DNA of 64,000 bases from Bolinopsis microptera (lineage: Eukaryota; Ctenophora; Tentaculata; Lobata; Bolinopsidae): NCBI RefSeq assembly GCF_026151205.1, contig NC_087074.1, positions 124,001 through 188,000 on the forward strand, given 5' to 3'. Position numbers and translations under genes: made by a program. The notes under the pieces are model-generated. The model did not search any database. It had not been told where the DNA came from and saw only the letters and a program-made list of their open reading frames with translations. Below are positions 1 to 12,893 of the stretch, in pieces (position 1 is the first letter of the stretch; each line of letters begins with the position of its first letter).

Positions 1-3000
1 TGGTTGCTGATAGAGAGACTTCAATAGAGGAATGCCTAACATACGAGTTAACTGTGGTGCCGATGAGTTTATTTGATCAATATCAGATGATGAGGAAATC
101 TAATAAGGCTGCTCTTGGTATAAACCAATCTACACTTAAATCTTGCAGCTTCACGATCCCACTAGTCATTGATGGAGGTTGGCTAATTCACCAACTAAGC
201 TCATTTAAAGGGTGTGACAATTATGGTGAGGTAGCAATGGAGTACTTGAAGCTTATCCCTAAAAATCAGGAAGTTACTGTGATTTTTGATGGATATGAGC
301 CTTCTACTAAAGATCACGAGCACAAGAGGAGAGTAAAAGCGTTCTGTGCTAATATTGCTGTAAAGAAATCCACCTTTTGTACTGTCACCAAAACAACATT
401 TCTGAGCAACAACAATAACAAAAAAGAACTGATCGACCTTATCTCAAGCATTTTTACTGTAAATGGTATTGAAGTGATCAGAGCTTGTAACGATGCTGAT
501 ACTTTAATTGCAAAGAAAACATTGGAAATGTCATTCCTTGGCGATGTTGAATTGAAGGCAGAGGATACCGATATAGTTCAAGTCTATTAGTACATCATTT
601 CAACAGTGACCATCACAATGATATTTATCTAACAACGAAGAAGGGTACATATTCAATCAAAGAAATATCAAGTCATCTAGATCATAAAGAAAAGGAGATA
701 CTTCTTCTAATTCATAGTATTTCAGGTTGTGATAGCGTCAGTGGACTGTTTGGTTTTAGCAAGGTTAAAGTGCTAAAGAAAGCTCTCACCTTTGATGAGC
801 AAGGTCAGTTGGCAACATTACTTTCGGTGAGAGAATCAAAAGAAAAGATTATTGAGGCAGGCCTCTGTTTCTTGCAGTACATTTATGGTGACAAGAAAAA
901 GACTCTTTCTGCTTTGAGATTCCTAGCGTACAATAGGATGGTAGCGAAAAAGAATCGGAATAGGCTACCTCCAACAATAGCTTCAGCAACGGGGTCACGA
1001 AATCCTCTCCGAACCTCCACGTGGTGTGGCCTGGTTGGCACTAACGGGTGGTGTGCTCTCTTGTTGAGTACTAAGGTTGGGACTTGCCAACTCAAAGTTC
1101 CCTTGGGAACCAGGAAGTCAACAATAACAGCTACCAAGCACCAGGAAATTTCTCTTTCAGATATCAGGTTACAAGATAGTACACACACAAATGAAGATAC
1201 GTTAGACACAGATACCTAGCTCTAAGAGCTATTAAATCACCAGAAAATTCTCTTTCAGCTTTCAGGTCCCATCGAAGTCACTCACCACAGAGCTAGGGAT
1301 TCCAATTCGCTCATCCTGACTACAAGGACACACTGATAATGAGTAGTCTTGGCACTTCTCCCTCCAGTAACCACTTTTCAGGTCTTTTCAGTTAAGACAG
1401 CTAATGCGTAAGGGCTGACACCCGCTAGACACAGGCTCGTGATAAGACAGAATTAGGGATTTCAACTCTGACTACGAGGACACACTGATAACGAGAATTC
1501 CTGGCACTTCTTCCTCCAGTAACCACTTTTCAGGGGACCGGGTTAGCTTTGCCACACTCTTTATTGAAGTGTGACTGGACGCTCTACAATCATCTAGTAG
1601 CAGCAGAGTTTGACTGACATCCTTACTGATTCTATTCAGTTTCTACAGCGGAAGTTCTCAACACTCGAATCAGTTCATCTCGGACATCCTGCAGAGATGC
1701 TTTATCACAGCCAGCCCCATTACACGGGGAACCCTTAGATCTACAGTACCCTGGTGGACAGCTTAGCTCATTAAAGCATAGTGGACCTCTTTAGTTCTGA
1801 GACGCAAAGCTAACCGGACCAGGAATAAACATTAAACATCAATGCAATGCTTAGGGGATGCAAATAGGACATACAACGTTTAACGATTTACTCGAACTTT
1901 TGATTCATTTTTAAGCTCGACGTTACATGGTATCAATTCAGGACAGATATTCCTTCTTCAGGTTCATTGAGGAAAGCGTACCCGCTATTTGCGTTATACA
2001 TGGCAAGTATCTGGACTAATGATAACTTAGGATCTCAATCAATCATAAATTCCTCTCAGATTCCCAGGCTGCATTTAAAGCCCTTAACAGCACCAATTTT
2101 AACTCCAGGTTCGTTCTGAACATCTCAGACCAACTCAACTCGCTAGGTTTTCTCATCGAGTAGAACTTTGTTCCAGGACATGAAGGAGTATACGGTAAAG
2201 AACTATAATCAACACCCAAATAAAAGATTACCTCTTCAATCTCCATATCAAGAAGTATAAACAGGTGGCACTCAGTGATAAAGGAAAAACCCCACTAACA
2301 TTTTTCCTCAACAAAAACAGGTACAAGAAAATTAACATCACAGGTACTCACATCAAATGGCTAACATGGCTACTATCAGGACACAGCCCACTAGCATACT
2401 TCCAGACGGTAGCAAACAACTCCAATTTCGAAACACAAGACTGTGAACACTGCCCAGGGGAAGCAGAAACATCACAACACTTCCTATGTGAATGCATCCA
2501 GCTGATGACAACTAGAATGAGGATATTTGGTAAACCCATCCTAACAATTGAGGAACTCATCAATAGTAAACTCGACCACATTATCAAATTCGTGGAACAG
2601 TCAACAAGGTTTGACAGAGACGATCTATTTGGATAAGCATCTAGGACATACACCAAGGTTCATAAACAATCACACACTAGACCCACACAGGACTATCTCA
2701 GATAGTGACACATATTCAGGTGTGGACCATGCTCGGAAGTCCCTCGCCTGCCCGCCAAAGAAGAACATCTGAAGTGGGTTTGCTCTGAGCAAGGTAGTAA
2801 CAGCTTCGAGACTCCAGAGGTCTGTTGCGTTGATATCTATTATTCTATGTTTTTGTATATACTTAGGGAGTCCTGGAGTGTGGCTAGCAGGAGTCACACT
2901 CTGTGGGCACGGCGAGAAGGCCTCCCTCTTCACTAGGAGGCCAGAAACCGTTGACCAAAACAGAGAGAGAGAGCTTCAGCAACGGAGCACATCCTTAGAG

Positions 3001-3308
3001 CTTACTTACAGTACCATAACTGGGTCATGCTTAACGCTGACAGTCTGAATCCCCTTGACTACGGCTGGAAATTGGCTCCTGGTGGCACTTACGAACCAGT
3101 TGCAACAAAAGCTATAATTGCTCCAGAGTCTATTTTGAACCTTACATGTTGTAACTGTTCTGTCGATGTGGAACAGGCCTGTTTGACTTTCAGATGTTCA
3201 TGTAGGAAATATGGCTTCAATTGTTTGCCAGCTTGTGGACGATGCCATGGTATGAACTGCACAAACATTAGACATGATGAACCTGAAGAACAAGCGAATT
3301 TTGATTAA
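1..3308 (+). pseudogene. PIN/XPG-I-like family protein, partial, split by a LINE
   Basis: The reading frame is open at the window edge. It carries LVIDGG, IFDGYEPSTKDHEHKRR and DADTLI, then EDTDI: the spaced acidic residues expected of a PIN/XPG-I-like nuclease fold. A frameshift near 577 moves the frame, which continues LLVHHFNSDHHNDIYLTTKK and SGCDSVSGLFGFSK, through LSALRFLAYNRMVAKKN to LPPTIASAT at 992. The gene resumes at 2986 with EHILRAYLQYHNWV and LNPLDYGWKLAPGG, then a Cys-rich tail (CCNC, CSCRKYGFNCLPACGRC) ending at 3308. I recognise this layout from expanded invertebrate protein families of unknown function. One frameshift and the LINE insertion show this copy is dead. Confidence 0.75.
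993..2971 (+). mobile_element. 5'-truncated LINE insertion with 14-bp target duplication
   Basis: The insert is flanked by agcttcagcaacgg at 979-992 and 2972-2985. Inside, 2055-2190 reads DSQAAFKALNSTNFNSRF and FVPGHEGVYGKE, the core of an RNase H domain with a stop replacing the Trp before VPGH. At 2265-2636 an ORF has a C-x2-C-x8-H-x4-C zinc motif (CEHCPGEAETSQHFLCEC), usual at the end of I/Jockey-type ORF2. Two copies of a ~100-bp segment (about 1300-1390 and 1455-1540) lie in its 5' part. There is no poly-A tail; a short GA run precedes the right duplication. Confidence 0.75.
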
Positions 3309-3760
3309 TATTAACTGTGTATTAATAATTTTCATGGTATTTACTGAGAATACACATTTTAGATTAACTGTATTTGTTATTTGTAGATGAGTTTTTAAAT
3401 AGATTTGAAATAAGCGTTAAAAATAATTTGGTGTATTTTTTTTCGAAATTTCAATAAAATTTAGAAAAATTTCGAAAAATTCCATTTATTTCGAAAATTA
3501 AAGCCCCAATCGTTCTGAAACTATCATTCGCCTGCCATAATGTGGCCATTGCGGTCATTTTGCACCCCCTATGGAGAATTCAAGACCTTCGGGAGTCGAA
3601 TAACCAATATTAGGGGTGGGGCGTATGGGTTCCTGGAGAAAAATGACTATAAACATTTTTGCCCAAAAGTTTCAGCTGGACGGTTTTTTTTGGTGGTTCT
3701 TGGGACTATGGACAACACATTCCTGTAGACAAACCTTTGTTACGAATTTGTTCACAGATT
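3309..3760. other. AT-rich spacer, no gene seen
   Basis: This stretch follows the PIN-like pseudogene. It contains AT-rich sequence with aaatttcg repeats around 3440-3500 and no supportable coding region. Confidence 0.5.
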
Positions 3761-4500
3761 GACCCATAAACAGCAATTCTTGCCCTAACTATTGTTTGTG
3801 ATGTCATAGGGAATATTATTTCGAATAGACAGTTTGGGGTCCAATTTCTTTCCGGACTTTGAGGATATCTTGTATGCATCCTGACTTTTAAATACTGTTT
3901 CAGCCTTGTTAAGTTGATCTCTGGTAGCGAACTTGAAAGTCGCAGTACTTCCAGACACTCTTTAAAAGTTTTTCACTGGGCAACCTTTCATTTCTTTTTC
4001 ATCATCCTTTGTAATGGGTTTTGCTTCTTCAGTGTCAGTATTTTTCTCAACTGTGAGGGTGTGTTTTTCTGCGAGCTTGGTTTCTTCTTGGGTCTTTGTT
4101 GTTTTTTCTTTGGGTAGTGTCCAGTGTACTCAATAATTCAGGTAGTATTGTTGGAAGTACTTTTGCTTGTACCTCTCTGAGCTGTGTCTTTACAATTTCT
4201 TTGAAATCTGGTGTCTTCTGCTCGGTAGAAGTTGTGACTTGTTTCTGAAACAGTCTTGATTAGTTGAAGAGCATTTTTGTAGAAAGTGTATAGATCCTGG
4301 GCAGTCTGAAACAAATCTGGTCTATTGGCTGTAGTTTCCAGGTCCGCAAATTCCGCTGAGTCAATAGTTATCTTAATCTTATTACCATTATCATCTCTTT
4401 TACCTTTAAACTTCAGTGCATTGCAGTTTATCTTTTTCAGTTATTCCTCCATCTTTTTCAAGTTCAACTCCGTGTTAGAAACCCTGCTAAAAAGATCAAG
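3760..4500 (-). pseudogene. Degenerate LINE ORF1 (gag-like, RRM-type)
   Basis: On the minus strand the translation reads KFKGKRDDNGNKIKITIDSA, EFADLETTANRPDLFQTAQD and a Lys/Gln-rich coiled stretch. After several frameshifts it gives TATFKFATRDQLNKAETVFK and KLDPKLSIRNNIPYDI. This resembles LINE ORF1 proteins with a coiled coil followed by an RRM-like fold. It is broken in at least three places and has no adjacent ORF2. Confidence 0.55.
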
Positions 4501-4544
4501 GACCAAAGGACAAAATGTCAGTTATTAAAATAAAGAATAATACT

Positions 4545-4695
4545 ATAATATATAAAAAATACAAAATATAAATAGTACTAAATATGAATTATACTAAATA
4601 CAAATAATACTAAATACAAATAATACTAAATATAATTTATAACACTAAATACAAATAATGCTAAATATAAATAATGCTAAATATAAATAATATTT
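4545..4695. repeat. A-rich ~16-bp tandem repeat
   Basis: Imperfect copies of aaatacaaataatact run through this interval, mixed with shorter A/T variants. Confidence 0.8.
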
Positions 4696-4714
4696 TGTAT
4701 TATTTACACCAGTT

Positions 4715-5040
4715 TGAAACACATTGTTAACCCCCCCCCCTTTGAAACACATTGTTAACCCCCCCCCCCTTTGAAACACATTGTTAACCCCCCCCTTTGA
4801 AACACAATGTTACCCCCCCCCCCCCTTTGAAACACATTGTTAACCCCCCCCCCCTTTGAAACACATTGTTAACCCCCCCCCCCCCCCAGTTTGAAACACA
4901 TTGTTAACCCCCCCCCCTTTGAAACACATTGTTAACCCCCCCCCCCCAGTTTGAAACACATTGTTAACCCCCTCCCCTTTGAAACACATTGTTACCCCCC
5001 CCCCCCCTTTGAAACACATTGTTAACCCCCCCCCCCTCCC
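4715..5040. repeat. Minisatellite of tttgaaacacattgttaa plus poly-C
   Basis: About eleven copies of tttgaaacacattgttaa are separated by C runs of 7-15. The array lies 40 bp downstream of the DOCK exon 18 donor. The C runs could form unusual structures and will be hard to assemble. Confidence 0.95.
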
Positions 5041-5080
5041 CCTCCGACACTGTATTAACAGGGTCTGTATGTATTTTTAC

Positions 5081-5170
5081 CTGTAAGTGAATAGAGGAGA
5101 CAGTTGATATCTTGAAGTGGAACAGCTCCTTGTAGTCATCTATCCATTGCAATGACGGTAATTTCACCTG
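5081..5170 (-). CDS. DOCK exon 18 (last in window)
   Basis: The exon has 30 codons, phase 0 at both ends, acceptor TTTGCAG and donor GTAAAA. The peptide [20 protein letters not shown] then [10 protein letters not shown] matches [28 protein letters not shown]. A second AG 3 nt on (exon end 5167) would drop the Gln: a tandem NAGNAG acceptor. No further DOCK exon is visible to the left, so the gene continues beyond position 1. Confidence 0.9.
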
Positions 5171-8100
5171 CTGCAAAAAGTTACATCATTATTATAACTA
5201 GTAACTAGTTATAAGTTATAAGGTTACAATAGTGTTATTTTCTTTACAAACATGGTAATCTAAACTAGTTGCTAGATGAGACAAAAATCTCAATCAATTC
5301 CATGCTTTGTATTCCAAACAGGTTTAGATGACATTTGAAGATAAGATTATCAATAAGTTGGGGTTATTGGTAGAAGGAAGAAGTTGCTTACTTTAGGTAA
5401 TACAGATATAAAGATAGATATAATTAACTATTATTAACTATCAACTAATAACATATTATACAGATATATAGATACTTGTAATACAGATATATATTATATA
5501 TATATAGATACCTGTAATACAGATAATATAGAGATACCTGTAATACAGATATAGAGATACCTATAATACAGATATAGAGATACCTATAATACAGATATAG
5601 AGATACCTGTAATACAGATAATATAGAGATACCTGTAATACAGATATAGAGATACCTATAATACAGATATAGAGATACCTATAATACAGATATAGAGATA
5701 CCTGTAATACAAATATAGAGATACCTATAATACAGATATATAGATACCTGTAATACAGATATAGAGATACCTATAATACAGATATAGAGATACCTATAAT
5801 ACGGATATAGAGATACCTGTAATACAGATATATAGATACCTATAATACAGATATAAAGATACCTATAATACAGATATAGAGATACCTGTAATACAGATAT
5901 ATAGATACCTGTAATACAGATATATAGATACCTGTAATACAGATATAGAGATACCTATAATACAGATATAGAGATACCTATAATACAGATATAGAGATAC
6001 CTATAATACAGATATATAGATACCTGTAATACAGATATAGAGATACCTATAATACAGATATAGAGATACCTATAATACAGATATAGAGATACCTATAATA
6101 CAGATATAGACATACCTGTAATACAGATATAGAGATACCTGTAATACAGATATAATAGAGATACCTATAATACAGATATAGAGATACCTATAATACAGAT
6201 ATATAGATACCTATAATACAGATATATAGATACCTATAATACAGATATATAGATACCTATAATACAGATATAGAGATACCTGTAATACAGATATAGAGAT
6301 ACCTGTAATACAAATATAGAGATACCTATAATACAGATATATAGATACCTGTAATACAGATATAGAGATACCTATAATACAGATATAGAGATACCTATAA
6401 TACGGATATAGAGATACCTGTAATACAGATATATAGATACCTATAATACAGATATATAGATACCTATAATACAGATATAGAGATACCTGTAATACAGATA
6501 TAGAGATACCTGTAATACAGATATATAGATACCTATAATACAGATATAGAGATACCTATAATACGGATATAGAGATACCTGTAATACAGATATAGAGATA
6601 CCTATAATACAGATATAGAGATACCTATAATACAGATATATAGATACCTGTAATACAGATATAGAGATACCTATAATACAGATATAGAGATACCTATAAT
6701 ACAGATATAGAGATACCTATAATACAGATATAGAGATACCTGTAATACAGATATAGAGATACCTGTAATACAGATATAGAGATACCTATAATACAGATAT
6801 AGAGATACCTGTAATACAGATATAGAGATACCTATAATACAGATATAGAGATACCTATAATACAGATATAGAGATACCTGTAATACAGATATAGAGATAC
6901 CTATAATACAGATATAGAGATACCTGTAATACAGATATAGAGATACCTATAATACAGATATAGAGATACCTATAATACAGATATATAGAGATACCTATAA
7001 TACAGATATAGAGATACCTGTAATACAGATAATATAGAGATACCTGTAATACAGATATAATAGAGATACCTATAATACAGATATAGAGATACCTATAATA
7101 CAGATATATAGATACCTATAATACAGATATATAGATACCTATAATACAGATATAGAGATACCTGTAATACAGATATATAGATACCTATAATACAGATATA
7201 TAGATACCTGTAATACAGATATAGAGATACCTATAATACAGATATAGAGACACCTATAATACAGATATAGAGATACCTATAATACAGATATAGAGATACC
7301 TATAATACAGATATAGAGATACCTGTAATACAGATATATAGATACCTATAATACAGATATATAGATACTTGTAATACAGATATAGAGATACCTATAATAC
7401 AGATATAGAGATACCTATAATACAGATATATAGATACCTGTAATACAGATAATATAGAGATACCTGTAATACAGATATAGAGATACCTATAATACAGATA
7501 TAATAGAGATACCTATAATACAGATATATAGATACCTATAATACAGATATATAGATACCTGTAATACAGATATAGAGATACCTATAATACAGATATAGAG
7601 ATACCTATAATACAGATATATAGATACCTGTAATACAGATAATATAGAGATACCTATAATACAGATATAGAGATACCTGTAATACAGATATAGAGATACC
7701 TGTAATACAGATATAGAGATACCTGTAATACAGATATATAGATACCTGTAATACAGATATAGAGATACCTATAATACAGATATAGAGATACCTATAATAC
7801 AGATATAGAGATACCTATAATACAGATATATAGATACCTGTAATACAGATATAGAGATACCTATAATACAGATATAGAGATACCTATAATACAGATATAG
7901 AGATACCTATAATACAGATATAGACATACCTGTAATACAGATATAGAGATACCTGTAATACAGATATAATAGAGATACCTATAATACAGATATAGAGATA
8001 CCTATAATACAGATATATAGATACCTATAATACAGATATATAGATACCTATAATACAGATATATAGATACCTATAATACAGATATAGAGATACCTGTAAT

Positions 8101-11100
8101 ACAGATATAGAGATACCTGTAATCAAATATAGAGATACCTATAATACAGATATATAGATACCTGTAATACAGATATAGAGATACCTATAATACAGATATA
8201 GAGATACCTATAATACAGATATAGAGATACCTGTAATACAGATAATATAGAGATACCTATAATACGGATATAGAGATACCTGTAATACAGATATATGGAT
8301 ACCTATAATACAGATATATAGATACCTATAATACAGATATAGAGATACCTGTAATACAGATATAGAGATACCTGTAATACAGATATATAGATACCTATAA
8401 TACAGATATAGAGATACCTATAATACGGATATAGAGATACCTGTAATACAGATATAGAGATACCTATAATACAGATATAGAGATACCTATAATACAGATA
8501 TAGAGATACCTGTAATACAGATATAGAGATACCTATAATACAGATATAGAGATACCTATAATACAGATATAGAGATACCTATAATACAGATATAGAGATA
8601 CCTGTAATACAGATATAGAGATACCTGTAATACAGATATAGAGATACCTATAATACAGATATAGAGATACCTGTAATACAGATATATAGATACCTATAAT
8701 ACAGATATATAGATACCTATAATACAGATATAGAGATACCTGTAATACAGATATATAGATACCTATAATACAGATATATAGATACCTGTAATACAGATAT
8801 AGAGATACCTATAATACAGATATAGAGACACCTATAATACAGATATAGAGATACCTGTAATACAGATATAGAGATACCTATAATACAGATATAGAGATAC
8901 CTATAATACAGATATAGAGATACCTGTAATACAGATATATAGATACCTATAATACAGATATATAGATACTTGTAATACAGATATAGAGATACCTATAATA
9001 CAGATATAGAGATACCTATAATACAGATATATAGATACCTGTAATACAGATAATATAGAGATACCTATAATACAGATATAGAGATACCTATAATACAGAT
9101 ATAGAGATACCTATAATACAGATATATAGATACCTGTAATACAGATAATATAGAGATACCTATAATACAGATATAGAGATACCTGTAATACAGATATAGA
9201 GATACCTGTAATACAGATATAGAGATACCTGTAATACAGATATATAGATACCTGTAATACAGATATAGAGATACCTATAATACAGATATATAGATACCTG
9301 TAATACAGATATATAGATACCTGTAATACAGATATAGAGATACCTGTAATACAGATATAGAGATATCTATAATACAGATATAGAGATACCTATAATACAG
9401 ATATAGAGATACCTATAATACAGATATAGAGATACCTGTAATACAGATATAGAGATACCTATAATACAGATATAGAGATACCTATAATACAGATATAGAG
9501 ATACCTGTAATACAGATATATAGATACCTATAATACAGATATATAGATACTTGTAATACAGATATAGAGATACCTATAATACAGATATAGAGATACCTAT
9601 AATACAGATATAGAGATACCTATAATACAGATATATAGATACCTGTAATACAGATAATATAGAGATACCTGTAATACAGATATATAGATACCTGTAATAC
9701 AGATATAGAGATACCTATAATACAGATATATAGATACCTGTAATACAGATATATAGATACTTGTAATACAGATATATAGATACCTGTAATACAGATAATA
9801 TAGAGATACCTATAATACAGATATAGAGATACCTGTAATACAGATATAGAGATACCTGTAATACAGATATAGAGATACCTGTAATACAGATATATAGATA
9901 CCTGTAATACAGATATAGAGATACCTATAATACAGATATATAGATACCTGTAATACAGATAAAGAGATACCTGTAATACAGATATAGAGATACCTGTAAT
10001 ACAGATATAGAGATATCTATAATACAGATATAGAGATACCTATAATACAGATATAGAGATACCTATAATACAGATATAGAGATACCTGTAATACAGATAT
10101 AGAGATACCTGTAATACAGATATAGAGATACCTGTAATACAGATATAGAGATATCATATCTGCTGATGGGACCCTGGATAGTATGATTGACAAGGCAGCG
10201 GGCACCTTAAACACCTTGTCCCGTGTCTGGTACAACCGTAATGTCCTGATACAGAGCTGCTGTGCTAACAGTATTAGGAAGTGAGACATGGCCGACCATC
10301 TAAACCCCTGAGTAGAGGTGTTCCATCAGGGGTGTCCGAGGAGGATTCTACGGAATAAGTGGTTCATGAAGACAAGCAATGAAAAAGTTCTACAGCGTGC
10401 TGGTATTACAAATACCTTCATCTCAAGCAAGATACTGCGGTGGTTTGTACACCTGGCAAGAATGCCTCAAGACCGGCTGCCCAATAAATTGCTGCAGTGG
10501 AAACCAGCACATGGAAAAAGGTCCAGAGGTAGACATCGAAAGTCTTGGCTCGACTGTGTCCAAGAGGACTACAATCTCATTAAACTATATAAAAAATAAG
10601 TATAAAGAATAAGGAAAAGGAACGGGAATGAAGCCAATACCAGAAGTGAAACCCCACCAAAGAATAATTGATCCTTAGGTAGACCTGGTGAAATAAAGTA
10701 ACTGAACTGTAAGTTTAAGAAAAGACGGAAGGAATAAAGGAGAGAGGAAATAATGTTATGTGAACATCATCAGCAGATGACTTGGCACACCGGTTTCGGG
10801 GGTTTAATACCTGTACCGGTTTAATGTGCCAAGACCCCCTAGCAATCACTCGTCAGTGATCACCTGTTCACGTTAAATGTGATGTCAAGGATGTCGCTGA
10901 CATCAAGTATACTGTATTTGTACAGAATACTAGGTCGGTCTTTCAGAAGCTTTCTGAATTTACTCTTCAGGAGTCTGTCATTATAACATCTTGAAAGAAG
11001 TGTCCTATAAAGGGTGTTGGTAGAACACAGAAAAGAATCAAGGTCAGAGATAATGGAAGAGTAACGAAGGACCTGACCGTAAAAAACATTATAACCAACA

Positions 11101-12832
11101 GAAGAGGAAATATTACTGTTAGGAAAGGTGTACATGACCACAGGAAAGTTGAAGTCATCAAGTTTGTTGTAAAGCTTGGTGGCGACGTGTCCGGAGTTAT
11201 TCATCGAGATGTTGATGTCGAGATAGTTTACGGACTTATTGTCGTCACCACTCCTCTCCATAAGCAGGTCAGGTGGATAAATGGACCTGATTAGGTTAGA
11301 GAAATGCAAATAGTTCATGGTGTTGAGGTCGTCGACATATCTGCAGTTTCTTGAGAGGAGCTTAGCGAGACCGAACTTCTTTTCTTTGATTAGGCGTGTC
11401 ATGTAGTTGAATTCACACTTCCCTAGCGAAAGATCAGCGAACTGGCTACTAGAATTCCCTCCCATGGGAATGCCTTTCGTTTGTCTTAAAATCTGATCCC
11501 CAAAACAAACAAAAGTGTTAAACAGAATAAATGTAATAGCTGTTTTGAGTTTATCAGCAGAAAAACATAAGTATCCGTTATATTCCTTTTTAGAGAAAAA
11601 ATTGTTGTTCTTATACAGAGAAACACAAATAAATTTATTCGTATTACTAAAGAGGAGATCTATTAGCTCGAAAAGCAGTGACTGTACAACCTGAAGGTCT
11701 AGATTGGTATACAGAGTGGTAAAGTCGTATACCTGCATATTAAAAATCTCTAGTCTAGGCAGCCTTTCCAGGAACTGTTTAGAGCTGTTAATGCTCCAGT
11801 CGCAGTTAATTCCAGTATTGTTGTAGATAGAGTTGCAGTATTTGGAAAAGTATTCTTTTAAAACTTTTAAAGCTTTGTTGACTACAACTGATATCTGCTT
11901 AGTGGTACATTTACTGGCCCCAGCTATAAATCTAGACTTATAAGGATTCTTGTGAAGTTTAGGAATCCAAAAGATTCTCGGTAGACAAAGGTTGTCCTCA
12001 GAAACACGAATATTAAAGTTATCTTTAATGAAGTTCACATGTTCCTGAATAATATCATCCTCTACAGAGTTAACCGGATGATAAGTAGAATTGCCACGAC
12101 ACTCTAGAGAAGTGAGATCGTAGCCAAGTTCGTTGAGAAGAGTCTCAACGGTCAGCTGTTCAACAGGATTAAACTGGTCTTTCGGCCTGTTGCCAGTTGT
12201 CAATCCAGGTCTTGTTGTAGCGACTAAGCCAAATAGTGTAGGAACCTTTGAGGGACACTAATGCAATGGTATTCAGTGCGCTCCTCTTCTTATCCCGTAA
12301 ATAAATAAGTAGTAATACAGATATATAGACGAATAAAAAGGATTCATCTCGGCTTCTAATAATAGAGACTGAGAACAGAGATTAGCGATAATTTATATAA
12401 TATATGTATACAATATGGAGTTCAGGCAATCAGAATGTGGTATGTAGTGTATAATGGTTACTATGTAGTGTGGTATTATCGCTGTCAACAACATGAAACA
12501 ATCTTCGAATCAAAGGTGAGAAGTAATTAATTGTCACATATCACAGTAATATAAGTGGTATCACAGTAATATAGGTAAAGAAAAGGTTGTCACAATTTGA
12601 TTTGTCATAATATAGACTAACCTCTTTACGAAGCAAACCTACAAGCTGATAACATTCAATTGTTATGATAATATGGAATTGTTTAAATTTTGTTTAAATT
12701 TTTGTTTAACTGATAAATACATATTATTACCCCCGATTTCAAAATAGGTATATAATATTATGTATAATGTATATTTATGGTTATTTAAAGGTTTTTGTTA
12801 TTTAAAGGTCATGTTACTAGGATACAGAGTGG

Positions 12833-12893
<61 letters not shown>

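Noticed and set aside
883-1209. Minus-strand 108-codon ORF
   Set aside because: It is antisense to the PIN-like gene and LINE junction, with no recognisable motifs.
5420-10155. CRISPR-like array
   Set aside because: Units are contiguous tandem repeats without unique spacers, in a eukaryotic intron.
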